This document shows positions 11,685 to 21,675 of a stretch of DNA of 41,486 nt, in pieces; the stretch's first letter is position 1; every line of letters begins with the position of its first letter. The notes under the pieces are model-generated. The model was given only the letters and a program-made list of their open reading frames with translations. It did no database searches and had not been told where the DNA came from. Location of the stretch: positions 1 through 41,486 of the forward strand of contig BBXU01000724.1 of assembly GCA_001598975.1 (NCBI GenBank). Direction: 5' to 3'. Source of the DNA: Parachlorella kessleri (lineage: Eukaryota > Chlorophyta > Trebouxiophyceae > Chlorellales > Chlorellaceae). The position numbers were made by a program, and so were the translations under genes.

Positions 11685-12366
11685 GCGTGCCGAGTCTTGG
11701 GAAGGCCCCAGCTGGTGGCCTCCCAACGCTGTTGGGGAGCCAGCGGCACTCTTTTCTGGTCCGCCGGTATGCAGGGCAGCATTCGTGCCAGGATTGTCGC
11801 CGTGGGGCCCTTCGTAAATGTCTTAGAAATTGTGCCAAGGCCCACCGGCCTTTGGCCGTGTGCACACAGTCAGCAAGCAGCGTTCCAGCTTGCTGTCTCA
11901 ACACCAGGCAAGCTGTGTGACAGTGGCCAGTAGGTTGTTAGCTTAGCTGCAGTGTGCTTGTTTAGGAGTTTTGGCTGGGGTAAAGCTGTTCAGTGTAGGT
12001 GAAAGCCTCTCCCGGGTGAGGGTTGTACCGAGCCAACTGTATAACTTATTTGTGGTGATTGCTGGTGCCGATGCTAGAGTTGCGGGCGACTGTGCTTTGG
12101 CTTGTGACTGCTGTGTGCGAAAAGTTGGGATGCAAGCTGGCTGGCAAGATTGGATGTACGTTTTGGTCGTGACGCATGCAGATTATCTGTCTTGCCCGCA
12201 TTGGATCTGTAGGGTAAGCAGAGACAGTACGCTTGCTCGTTTGGCGCACCATTCCTTCCTGGCTGCCATGCACAGCTGATCTCTTACTTGGCACGGGTGC
12301 TGACAGTGCTGCAGCAGTGCTAGTACTAGACTCTGAGTCACTGTGTGGAGTAGGAGGAAGGGTTGA

Positions 12367-12371
12367 TGTAA
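12367..12371 (+). terminator. Candidate kinesin poly(A) signal TGTAA
   Basis: First TGTAA after the kinesin stop at 11684, giving a 3' UTR of about 690 bp. The interval 11685-12936 shows no other gene. A second TGTAA is at 12848-12852. Confidence 0.4.
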
Positions 12372-12936
12372 TGACGGCCTTCCTGGTCCAGAGGGCAGTT
12401 GTAAGTGCCTTGTCATCACCCTACTATGGGTTGCATGTCGTGTGGCATGCTGGTACGACCTCTAAAAGTTGGACTTGAGTGCTACTCAAGAAAATTCGCT
12501 GCATGTCTAGTGCCAAAACAGCAAAGGGCTTCTCGGGGGTTTCATTGCATTCAAGCCTGTGTTGGACCACCCACAGTGACAGCCTCGCTGCTTTGACCGG
12601 CTCGTGGGGCCCCGTGGCCCTGGCTCGGCAACTAGTCTGGCACAGGATTACCAGGCCTTGCTCCACGTTTGAGTGCATAAGCTGCCAGCGCTGAAGGGGC
12701 CGTTTGGCTGCCTGGCTATTCATGGCTGTTTGAATAACGAGGGGTGTGTACCAGCCATTAGTGCACCCCAATGTCCTCATTCGGAGATCCTCCAATTTTC
12801 CAAGGCGCTGGCCCCCTTGTGTCGGAAAAAGTCTCGTGCCATCACCGTGTAACACATCTCACGCAATCCCACCTGTCCCAACAACTTTGAGCATTAACAA
12901 TCTTTTGTTCAAATATCCATCCAGTCGCCCTTTGCC

Positions 12937-13750
12937 ATGGTTGCTGCGTTGTCATCTTCCGTCAAAACTCTTGAGCTGTTCCAGAGTCAGCGTCAATCCG
13001 TGTTCAGGGTCCGGGATAGGTCAGTCACTGTCTATGCGAGGAAAGCAACAGGGTAAGGACGCTACCATCAGTAGACTCTAGTGGGCTGCCAGCTAGGCAG
13101 AGGCGAAGTAAACACTGCCGTTTGGGTGTATTGGGAACCTCCCAGCAACGGAACCCACCTGCTTTCTCAAGTGCTGTGATGTAAGCAGGCTTGCTGACAG
13201 GTCAGAGCTGGCTGGCAGGGCGCCAACTAGCACCACTGTGCCCCAAGACGCAGGGGCAAGAAGCGTAAGGGACCCATGGGGTTTGTTGCTGAAGACAACT
13301 CTGGGAAGGCCAACATCTTTGCGGTGGAGCCCTCAGTGCTGTGGACCAGCTCCAAGCGGTCGGAACAAGTTGCCAAACAGGGGCTTGGCGGCCCGCAAGG
13401 TACTAGAAGCACCACTGGCGGCCGGTTGCATGACAGCTTGTGCTTGCCGCCGCTGACTGGTTGCCGGTATGCCCTCCTGTTCAAACTCAATGCCACCACT
13501 GATACGCTGCAGGTCTGCTAGGCCACCCAGTGATCTTCAAGAGCGCCTTGGGGTGCCCGGCAATTGCCTGGCCGTCATGTGTGCTTCAATCCCCCTCAAC
13601 CCGGCCTGTCTCTGTGCTGGTGCAGGTCTGCTCCTTGTTGCTGGGCTCATTGCTCTTGTAGCTCTAGTCACGGTCGGCCAGGGCCTCAGCCCTGCAGAAT
13701 CGCTCAAGCAGGTAAGCGGAACAGATGAGAGCTTCAATACATGCATTTAG
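12937..13750 (+). CDS. Small transit-peptide-bearing protein with one membrane helix
   Basis: Exons 12937-13052, 13254-13399 and 13626 onward join in phase. Residues 1-36 (MVAALSSSVKTLELFQSQRQ, then basic and Ser/Val-rich, VTVYARKA) look like a chloroplast transit peptide with a VYA-like cleavage site. A hydrophilic segment follows (PMGFVAEDNSGKANIFAVEP, VAKQGLGGPQG) and then a helix (LLLVAGLIALVALVTVG). The helix is followed by LSPAESLKQ. Here either a strong donor (CAG then GTAAGC at 13712) leads to an unseen exon, or the frame runs on to a TAG ending at 13750. The EDNSGKxNIFAVEP and QGLGG blocks look like a conserved green-lineage protein, but I cannot name it or its function. A thylakoid or envelope location is inferred. 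Confidence 0.6.
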
Positions 13751-15110
13751 AACGCCTCCTGCTCTGGCAGCGCACGGTGCATGCGCTGTCTCGTGCTGTC
13801 CATGCCAACAAAGCCAGCCAGGGAGGTGCCTTTTTATTCACTCTTTCTGTTCGTGGGGCTCCCGGATTGGGACCGTTATACCAAGCCAGGAGAGGGTTAT
13901 TGCCCACCACTCTGGGTTTCCTGGCAGCAACACAGCGCACGTAATACTTGTGACAGGCGAAGTCGCTAAACTGTCCATGCCCCGATTCTTTGGACAAGTT
14001 GGCGGCTTGCCCGTAGACTTGCTCATACCCAGACTTCAGCCGATGAAAAGCTGTGGCCTCCTCGTGTGCTATGGGAAGGCTGCATTCCCGGGCATAAGCA
14101 GCAAAGGCAGCCAGCATTCACAAGTGACGCGACCTCGCCTAGCTCGGCTAACCCGCCGATGGCCGGAACTGCCTGCCGCCATGCACAAATAGCTTGGGTG
14201 ACCTGCGACATGGGCCTGAAAAGGTCCGGAAGCCCTTGTTGGCGCGCAGGTTGCGGAGCAAGCGTCCACCGAGCCGTTGACCTCAATAGCCTCACGCATC
14301 TCCAACAACCTCTAGCCTGGCGGCAGCATCCAACAGCCTGAAGCCCGGCGGCAGCGCTACTTTGGTGAGGATGGTGGACAGTGCCCGGGGCCCCGTTAAG
14401 GGAGGCGTGTTGCCAACCTATGGCTCAAAGAGCGATATGCAGAGCATGCGCTGAGGCCCGCTGTCGAGGCGTGTAGTGATGTCGCCCTGGAGCTCAAGTG
14501 TGGACTGTCAAGGCGGCAAGTGCGGGCAAGGTTGCACTGAGGGAGGGCAGGCCTGTGTGTGACAAGAGTTAAAGGGAGGTTATGATCTGGTGGGGCTTGT
14601 GTTCTTTACCTCGCTATGCTGTGCTTTGGCACGTTACACACGCCCTGGAGAAGACATGAAGAAAACTGTGAAATGGTTAGCTTTGGCTTTGACCCTCACC
14701 GTTGGAGTGATGTACGCACAGAGTCTTGGGCCTCACCACATCTGTTAGTCACTCAGTAAGCAAGGCAGTTGTTTCTGGTTGTTGTTACAAATCGAAATGC
14801 GCACCCAAGAGGAATGGACATAAGTCCACCTAAGTCCACCTGTGAAAAGGTTCGAGATCCAACAAGGTTCAAAGGAAGATATCATGATATCGAAAGGGGT
14901 AAGGGGAGCCAGGGGCGGGTACAAAAGTTTGGCTTGCATGTCAGCATGTACCCTGTCAAAAGTATCAGGGTATCAATGGGAAGGCATCTGGTAAAAGCGG
15001 TGCAAACACCCCGAAGCGGGTACACAATGTGGGATCGGATCATCTTTGTGGGCCAGCATTGCACATCCATTATCATCATGCGCAACAGGCAATAATGTAC
15101 CTGAGGGTAC
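13751..15110. other. Intergenic, no gene supported
   Basis: 1.36 kb between the small membrane protein and the 3' end of Stig1-like copy A. No reading frame shows a recognisable domain with splice support. A short stretch at 14200-14440 has exon-like composition but broken frames. A perfect tandem TAAGTCCACC pair sits at 14821-14840. Confidence 0.5.
14821..14840 (+). repeat. Tandem 10-bp repeat, two units
   Basis: TAAGTCCACC occurs twice in a row. No function seen. Confidence 0.85.
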
Positions 15111-15115
15111 TTACA
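15111..15115 (-). terminator. Poly(A) signal of Stig1-like copy A
   Basis: TGTAA on the minus strand, 161 bp after the copy A stop codon. Confidence 0.6.
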
Positions 15116-15275
15116 AAGCACTCAGAACCTAGACCAAGGGAAAGAGGGCTGCCATACAAGCATTATTTGCCCATCTACGAGTGTATCAAAGAGTTGAGTT
15201 CAGGTTTTGAGTTGTACCGCAGTGCTACAATGGCCAACCTTCGAGGGCATTCCAAGCCTGCCTCCCTCATTCCCG

Positions 15276-18200
15276 CTAGGCGGGGGCCACCTTGACGCAG
15301 TCGATGGAGTGGAAGGTGGCGCAGCTGTTGGTGCAGGTCTGCTGGGTGCCCAGGTAGAAGGTAGGGCCCTTGAAGACGGGCCCGGTGAAGCTGGTGGCCC
15401 GGTCGTAGCCCTTCTGCTGGCAGTACAGGTCTGCCACCGGCTGGCCGCACCCGGTCCCATCGGCTGCCAGGCAGTAGGCAATCCTGATGGCATTGTTGAT
15501 GTTGTCCTTGGGCTTCAGGTAGTGGACAGTCTTCTGGCACTGGCCGTTGGTGCAGCTGCAGCAGCAGGCATAGCAAGCCAGGATGAGTGACCATGCTTGC
15601 CCACGAGCGCAGGCACACTAGCGCAGGTCGGAGCCATGGTGGACTCTCCTCTATGGATGGATGCCACAGCACATGCCAGGGCTACAACGGGGCAACCCCA
15701 TGCGGCAAGTCAAGGCCAAGGCTACAGGTCGCAAAACTAGCACTGGCAACTGAGGCGGCTGTCTGAACTTCGCTAATCCTTGTATTCTCTCATGCCTGCC
15801 GGCACCTACCTGTATCCTGGGCTGCAAGTAGTGCTGCAGCCGCTGCTTGGTGGCTGTTCCACGGGGGAGGGCAAGGGGGAGGCGGCGCACTTGCCGTTCA
15901 CGCAGCTTTGGCCGCTTGGGCAGGCAATGCCGCAGGCGCCGCAGTTGTTGTGGTCGGTGAGGGTGTCGGTGCAGGTGCCGCAGGAAGTGGGCTTCTCTGC
16001 AGCCATGCAGTAGAGTCCTAGGGTTAAGAGCCTGTGTTGCTCAGGCTGTGATGCTACTCCGGTAGACAAGATGGCAATGGGTGGGGGTTTTGTTACCTGG
16101 CCTTATGCTCCACATGAGAAGGGCAGCCCATACATACAGTAGCATTGCGGAACCCCAAGAAGGACCCCAGCACGCTGCAGCTTGCATTGGCTCACCAGGG
16201 GGGCAGCCGCAGGCGCCATTGATGCACTGAGCGCCGGCAGGGCAGGCAGCACCGCAGCGGCCGCAGTTCTGCAAGCAGGAAGGGAGGAGGCGGCTTATAT
16301 GTCGAGGAGAGAAGTCAGGAGATGGCTGCGGGTTTGCCCTAGCACGCATTCCCTGCCGCTGGTAACGCTCGCAGGCACGTAATATAGGCATTGCAGGCCG
16401 GCACCGGCAGCAGTAGAGGAGTGCTCAGCATGCTGCGGGCGCTTACCTGTGGGTCAGTCCCCAGGTTGGTGCACACGTTGTTCTTGCACTTGAAGAAGCC
16501 AGGGGAGCAGTCCTGGCACTGGCCCAGGCAGCAGTTGATGCCCTGAGGGCACACATTGTGGCAGCCGCCGCAGTTCAGGGGGTCGATCTGCAGCAAGAAT
16601 GGAGGCAGCAAGCATGAGCACCAAGTGCAGGCAGCATAGTTTTGAGTGTGATTGCACTAAGGGCGGCCGAGGTGAAAAGCCATGCTCCACACTATTTGGC
16701 CATCACGCAGAAGCAAGGAGAAGTACATCATAGTCAGCATGTTCCCCGCAAGTGTGGTGCGAAGTAGTCAGCTTGAGTACAGCCTGAGCAGCTCGGAGGA
16801 GAAAGTGGGCATGGAGACTCACCATGAAGTCGGCAACATAGGCATCAAAGCACTTGGAGAGGGTGCCTGCACGCAGGGAGTCAAGCACGGGTCAGCGAGG
16901 CCATCCCTGCTACCACCTGTTGTCGTGCCATGTCAAGCAGCTAGAGCAAAGAGCTGGCAACCTCAGGAAGCCCTGGCAAGCCCGAGGCAATGAACACACA
17001 CGTGTCATGAGATGAGGCGGCTCACCAGTGGAGCCGCACACGCCGGCCGGCTGGGAGGGCAGGGGTCCCGCGGGAGAGGGGGAGGGCTGTGCGGGGGAGG
17101 GAGAGGGAGAGGGGCTGGCAGGAGCGGGGGAGGCAGCGGCTGTGCCGGGCGCGGCGCACTTGCCGTTCACACAGCTTTGGCCGCTTGGGCAGGCAATGCC
17201 GCAGGCGCCGCAGTTGTTGTTGTCAATGAGGGTGTTGGTGCAGGTGCCGCAGGAGGTGGGCTTGTCTGCAGCCATGCGGTAAACTCGCAGACTTAGAGCG
17301 TCTGCTGCGGTGCTGTTTAGGCGGCAAAGTGGCAATGCGTGGGGGCACTGTTATCGTCATGCTTCAACAGTGTAAAGGCAGCCTGTACGTACGTTTACAG
17401 TCCTCTGGAACGAAACCCAGCACGGTGCAGCTTGCATTGGCTCACCGGGGGGGCAGCCGCAGGCGCCATTGATGCACTGGGCGCCAGCAGGGCAGGCAGC
17501 ACCGCAGCGGCCGCAGTTCTGCAGACATGAGCAGGACAGGAGACCATTTGAGCGCACAAGTGCGCAGGCGACTATCAACGATGCAACGTGGGCTGCTCAC
17601 CCGCACACGAGTTGCTTTTCCTATATAAGTTGCTTTCAGACGCCTGTTGGGCGCTCACCTTGGGGTCAGTCTGCAGGTTGGTGCACACGTTGTTGGCACA
17701 CTTGAAGGACCCTGCACCACCAGCACACATCCCAGCTGAGCTAACGTTTGGCAAGGGAGCTGCTACAGCCGTGCCAACGCGCATGCCCAGTAGACATCAC
17801 TGCACGGCTTGCAGGACCACTGCGTAGTTGGATGAGCATGCATGCAGGCCAGGCATACACCATGGAACAAGTTGCTTACCTCCGGATGAGCATGCATGCA
17901 GGCCAGGCATACACCATGGAACAAGTTGCTTACCTCCGGGGCAGTCCTGGCACTGGCCGAGGCAGCAGCTGACGCCCTGGGCACACCTGGTGTTGCAGCC
18001 GCCGCAGTGGAGAGGGTCGACCTGCACATGACAGTTGATGAGAGGCTGATGAGGTTCGCGGCTTTGGAGCTTTGCAATTGTCTAATAGAGAGCAATTGAG
18101 CCTGAGGTGACGGGTGCAGCTAAGTGCCCAGACAGACCCCAATACGCAGGCATGCCCAGGCACGCCTATGCAACCATGTGCAGGTGCTGTGCACAGGTCA

Positions 18201-18521
18201 TGCTGGTAAGACACGGGCAGGACTGCTGGGCCGTGGGTCGCACCTTAAGGTCAGCGACAAAAGCATCAAAGCACTTGGAGAAGGTGCCTGCAATGACAAT
18301 AGGCTGGCTCGTTAGCACGGCCGATGCAGGCAATGAAGCTTGGCCTCGACTGGCTACACACACCTTAGGCGGGAGTCTTTGCAGGCAGCTGAGCTAGCAA
18401 ATGTACACCTCCTTGGATCTAGGGGGTCGTAAGATAACTCACCACCACCGCACACGCCGTTCTGTGCCCGTGCACTAGTTGCCAGCGCCACGACCAGCAC
18501 AAGGAGCAGCGTACACTTCAT
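15276..18521 (-). CDS. Secreted Stig1-like repeat protein, copy A
   Basis: Eleven coding exons, all in phase: 18521-18443, 18287-18244, 18021-17934, 17711-17659, 17518-17446, 17265-17026, 16866-16823, 16587-16447, 16268-16196, 15996-15810, 15555-15276. Length 433 residues. Signal peptide MKCTLLLVLVVALATSARA. Two tandem modules follow, each starting GVCG then KCFDAxVADx and carrying three cysteine repeats: DPLxCGGCxxxCxxG with CCLGQCQDC; NNVCTNL with NCGRCGAACPAG; and KPTSCGTC with NCGACGIACPSG. This spacing is that of plant Stig1 repeats. A Ser-Pro-rich hinge (about 150-184) separates the modules. A shorter linker leads to a cysteine-rich C-terminal domain (about 341-433) with CGQPVADLYC and ATFHSIDC, which I cannot assign. 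Probably extracellular or cell-wall; role unknown. Copy A ends VAPA; B and C end AQK. Confidence 0.88.
17831..17938 (-). repeat. 54-bp tandem duplication containing a splice donor
   Basis: Two identical 54-bp units (17831-17884, 17885-17938) at the exon 3/intron 3 boundary of copy A. Each ends in the donor context CGGAGGTAAGC on the minus strand. Use of the second donor would insert exactly 18 residues without shifting frame. Copy B has one related unit at this place. Confidence 0.93.
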
Positions 18522-18765
18522 CAGAGCGATTGCAGGTTGCACACCTGCGCAGGTGCAAACGAGGCAGATTTCACTGCCCGCTGAGCTGGCTCAAGTGAGC
18601 AAGCCTGCACTGGGAAGGAAGGAGGCCAGCCAATTGGTATGCAAAGGCCAGGACTGGCAGCAACAGAACCCCACAATGCTGAAAGCCCCCACCTAGGTAC
18701 AAGACAACCGTCCACTTTCAACAGCAGCACTCGCCCCCTTCTAGAACCAGTAACCTGCACTCACC
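18522..18765 (-). other. 5'-UTR intron of copy A
   Basis: Donor TTCTG then GTGAGT at 18764 and acceptor CTGCGCAG at 18545 define a 5'-UTR intron, followed by a UTR stub at 18544-18522 before the ATG. B (donor after 25191, acceptor before 24947) and C (donor after 31096, acceptor before 30873) have an intron at the same place. The conserved position suggests retention by descent and possibly an expression role. Confidence 0.65.
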
Positions 18766-18906
18766 AGAAACCGTGAAGCCAGTTGCTGGAAGTCGCAGTT
18801 CCGCGCAGTATTTGGCACGGATCGACTGTCAGAGAGATAACGAGGCAAGAAGGCCGGCGTTGAGTGTGCTCGACTGCTGAATGAAGAGAGCATAGCTGTA
18901 CACAAG

Positions 18907-18914
18907 TTATATAC
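18907..18914 (-). promoter_or_regulatory. TATA box of copy A
   Basis: Minus-strand TATATAAC about 390 bp before the ATG. Position relative to the conserved upstream block matches the TATA boxes of copies B and C. Confidence 0.7.
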
Positions 18915-18931
18915 ATGAGATCGTAGGCAAC

Positions 18932-19069
18932 GACGCGGTTGCCGGACGATCTGCCACATTGCGATTGACGATGCCCCTACGCGGAAAGGCCCATAAGTGC
19001 AGTACCCATAATTGCCAGGTGTCCACGTATCAGTCAGCCCGTGGTATGGCTTTTGTTCCACGCTGCAAC
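18932..19069 (-). promoter_or_regulatory. Conserved promoter block, copy A
   Basis: About 140 bp shared with 25358-25497 (B) and, more weakly, 31241-31399 (C). Common words on the minus strand are ACACCTGGCAAT (19022-19011) and CCGCGTA (18984-18978). Their distances upstream of the TATA box are about 97 and 64 bp. A and B also share GGCAGATCGTCCGGCAAC. Confidence 0.75.
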
Positions 19070-21350
19070 TAGGAGCTGACCAGACCGGACAGCCCATGGA
19101 GTGTGCTCGAAACCGGGGGTCTTCAGGGGTCTAGACAAATCTGTCCTCCAGGCAGTAGCCTCCTACAGTGGACCAGTGCAAGGAGGCACCCAGTGGGCTA
19201 ACAAGTCCTGGAACGATCATGAACGACCGTTGGAACTTGCATGGTGGAGAGCAACGGACTCTGCAACCTGCCCGCCCGGGAAATATTAACAAGAGTACAA
19301 ACTCTTGACAGACTTGAGGAACGGGCCAGGGCACACCATGCCAGCATATATATGTGCACACTAACACAGCACAGCCTCACCCAGCGGACTCTGAAGCTGT
19401 TTTCCCAGTGTGCACCACCACAATTGCAGTGTGCAATAGCTGCCTTGGTCTTATGTCTTATGTACCCGGCCCCCAAGCGGTTCCAATGACACGGCAAACG
19501 ACTAGAAAAAGCCGCGTGGCAGGCCACGCGTTAAAACATCCTGCCCGCCCCTTGCGTCCAGACCCCACCGCTCTAGAATACAGTAACATAACCCAGTGTA
19601 TGGCCACTTCAGCATGGACGATAGTGGCTCGTTCAACAGGGTTGCATACCTGGGTGAGCGATGCTGTCACAGCGGCGGAGGCATATAAAAGGGCAATCAC
19701 AGGCTAGCTAGCGATAGCCCAGCCAAAAGCTCCCCAGCGAGGCTGTCAGGCCAAGAAGTGTTGCGCTCACCGGAAGGGCACCAGGGCGACAGGCTGTCCT
19801 CCCCCTCCAACACAGCGCCACAGTCGGCTTTGCAGTGCGGGGCCCTCGCTGTGTGTAGGGATGACCGGCACAAACATAGAAGTTTGGATAGTAAGTAACA
19901 AGACCCAAAGCATAGTTGAAAAGCCCTGTCGGTTCCCTTCTCTTATAACTCTCTGTTTGCACTACCTGCCACCATAAGCCACCAAAGAGGCATAGCAAAC
20001 TCATGCTGCCAAGCACACTTCTACGTATTTCAGGAGTGGCTCGTCCGCAGGCACACTGCGAACAAGACGGACCAGCAGCGCAAAGTTGTCAGATCTCGTG
20101 GTGGCACGCTTGCAGCTAAAGAGTAAGGAATGCTAGTAGTGCCCCTGTTTCAATATGATCCCTGCTTAACACGACCCCCCCCCCCCCACCCCCCCCCACC
20201 ACACACACCACCACCACACACACACACCCGCCGACCCACCCCTCACTTCAAGTTCAGGGTGGCCCAGTTGGTTCGAGCAACACATACCTTCAGCACCCAT
20301 AGATGTAAGGCTAAGCAGGGTCGACACCAACGCGTGGCACTTGGGCAGAGAGAGCAGGCCATCGCCACTGTAGACTATTTCATGTGACGGCTGCACAGCC
20401 ACATGGGCTGCAGCACGAGTGTCACCCTGTGCTGCTGGCTGCTGCCTGCAACCCAGCAAGGTCAACTCAGCAGCCAACGTGCCCTATAGGAGCTAATCGG
20501 ACCCCCAGGCAGGGAAAACACTACATGTATGAACCAACCGCACTCCTTTCGTGCCTGCAGTTCTGGCTATCACGGCGATCACCACTTGGTTAGGGTAGCA
20601 GGCCATCCGATCAGAGAGGAGGTACGGGTTGACTGGGCTGACAGGATTCTATGCAGTCATTGTTCAGCCTGCGTGACCATCCGCTCCTCAGACAAGGATC
20701 TCTGCAAACCTGCTGTCGCGGGTCAGCATTGTAGAAGCACCAGACGAACGATGCATCGTTCGTGATGCGTCTGTGAGACAAACGACCGCCTCCCGCGCAA
20801 ACCCTTGGACACAACAGGAAGGCAATCATAAGCCATGCCTTGAATGGCTCTGTAAACCCCCTCAGTCCGCATAAGCCATTTGCGGTCAAGTGCTCGCGCC
20901 TAGCAATTATGGGGGGACCTGCAGTGTTGACATTGGCAACCACTGGTTGGCAACCCAGCCTTCGTCACCTGACCCTTTAGTGATGTAAATTCAGTAGTGC
21001 CCTGGGTGCTGCAGCAGCCCAGATCCCAACCACGAGGTCATATGACAACCCCAAGGTGCTCAGTATGTGAACATCAGGAAGGCTGGGCACCCCCCGAAGG
21101 TCCTCGGCTAAGGCAGGTGTTAATGAGGCAGGTCAAACTGGACCCAAGCATGCAACAGCTATTGAGCAACACACATCCATGTCCCTGCTCGCAGTGCCCA
21201 TGACGTGTGCGGGGGCACGGTAGCTGAAGTGCGTACTGAAAGGCCTGGGCTGGCTCCTGCTGCCCCAAGACGTATAGGGGACCATAGGTAAGTTTGCCTG
21301 GAGTGGCAGTGCCGATCTTGCAAGAGTTGGTGCTTGCTGTAGCCTGCTAG
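19070..21350. other. Intergenic between copies A and B, partly duplicated
   Basis: No gene supported. Several stretches match the region 5' of copy B in the same order: about 19650-19860 with 26130-26330 (GCTGTCACAGCGGC, GCGAGGCTG, CTCGCTGTG) and about 20420-20470 with 26870-26910 (GCTGCCTGC, CCCAGCAAGGTCA). These are remnants of the duplication that made the array. A plus-strand TATAAAAG at 19684-19691 has no gene attached. Confidence 0.6.
20170..20232 (+). repeat. Poly-C / CA-rich low-complexity tract
   Basis: Runs of C interrupted by A, turning into CACACA, in the A-B intergenic region. Confidence 0.9.
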
Positions 21351-21355
21351 TTACA
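21351..21355 (-). terminator. Poly(A) signal of Stig1-like copy B
   Basis: Minus-strand TGTAA, 321 bp past the copy B stop. Confidence 0.5.
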
Positions 21356-21675
21356 TACCACACTGCAAAGTTGGATGGAGGACGGTACCAGCCGAGGCAG
21401 AACACACCTTGGTACTTGAAAGTGGTAAAAGGGAGGAAAAGGTGACACACAAGAAGCAGTTCAAAACTTCCAGCATGGAAGGTACGGTATATAGCATCCA
21501 TCACCCATGCCCTGAGTGTAACAACACTGCGCAAGAGGCACATGACAGCCAAGTACAGATAACACGGCAGTATATCATATCAGTGTGGAACAAGAGTACT
21601 GCAATACCCATCACACGGTGGTGTGCGCACAGGCCACCGGCGCATGGTTTTGAGTTTTGCATAGCGGAAGGCCTG

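Noticed and set aside
14200..14440. Exon-like stretch (LPPGFRLLDAAARLE minus, GPVKGGVLPTYGSKSDMQSM plus)
   Set aside because: Frames break within tens of bases, no splice-consistent partner and no family recognised. Possibly an old gene fragment.
17831..17938. Direct repeats considered as a CRISPR-like or satellite array
   Set aside because: Only two adjacent units with no spacers, sitting at an exon border in a eukaryotic gene.
19684..19691. Plus-strand TATAAAAG
   Set aside because: No plus-strand gene follows and the matching region upstream of copy B lacks it.
20262..20285. GGTTCGAGCAAC resembling a tRNA B box
   Set aside because: Imperfect B box, no A box at the right distance and no stem pairing.
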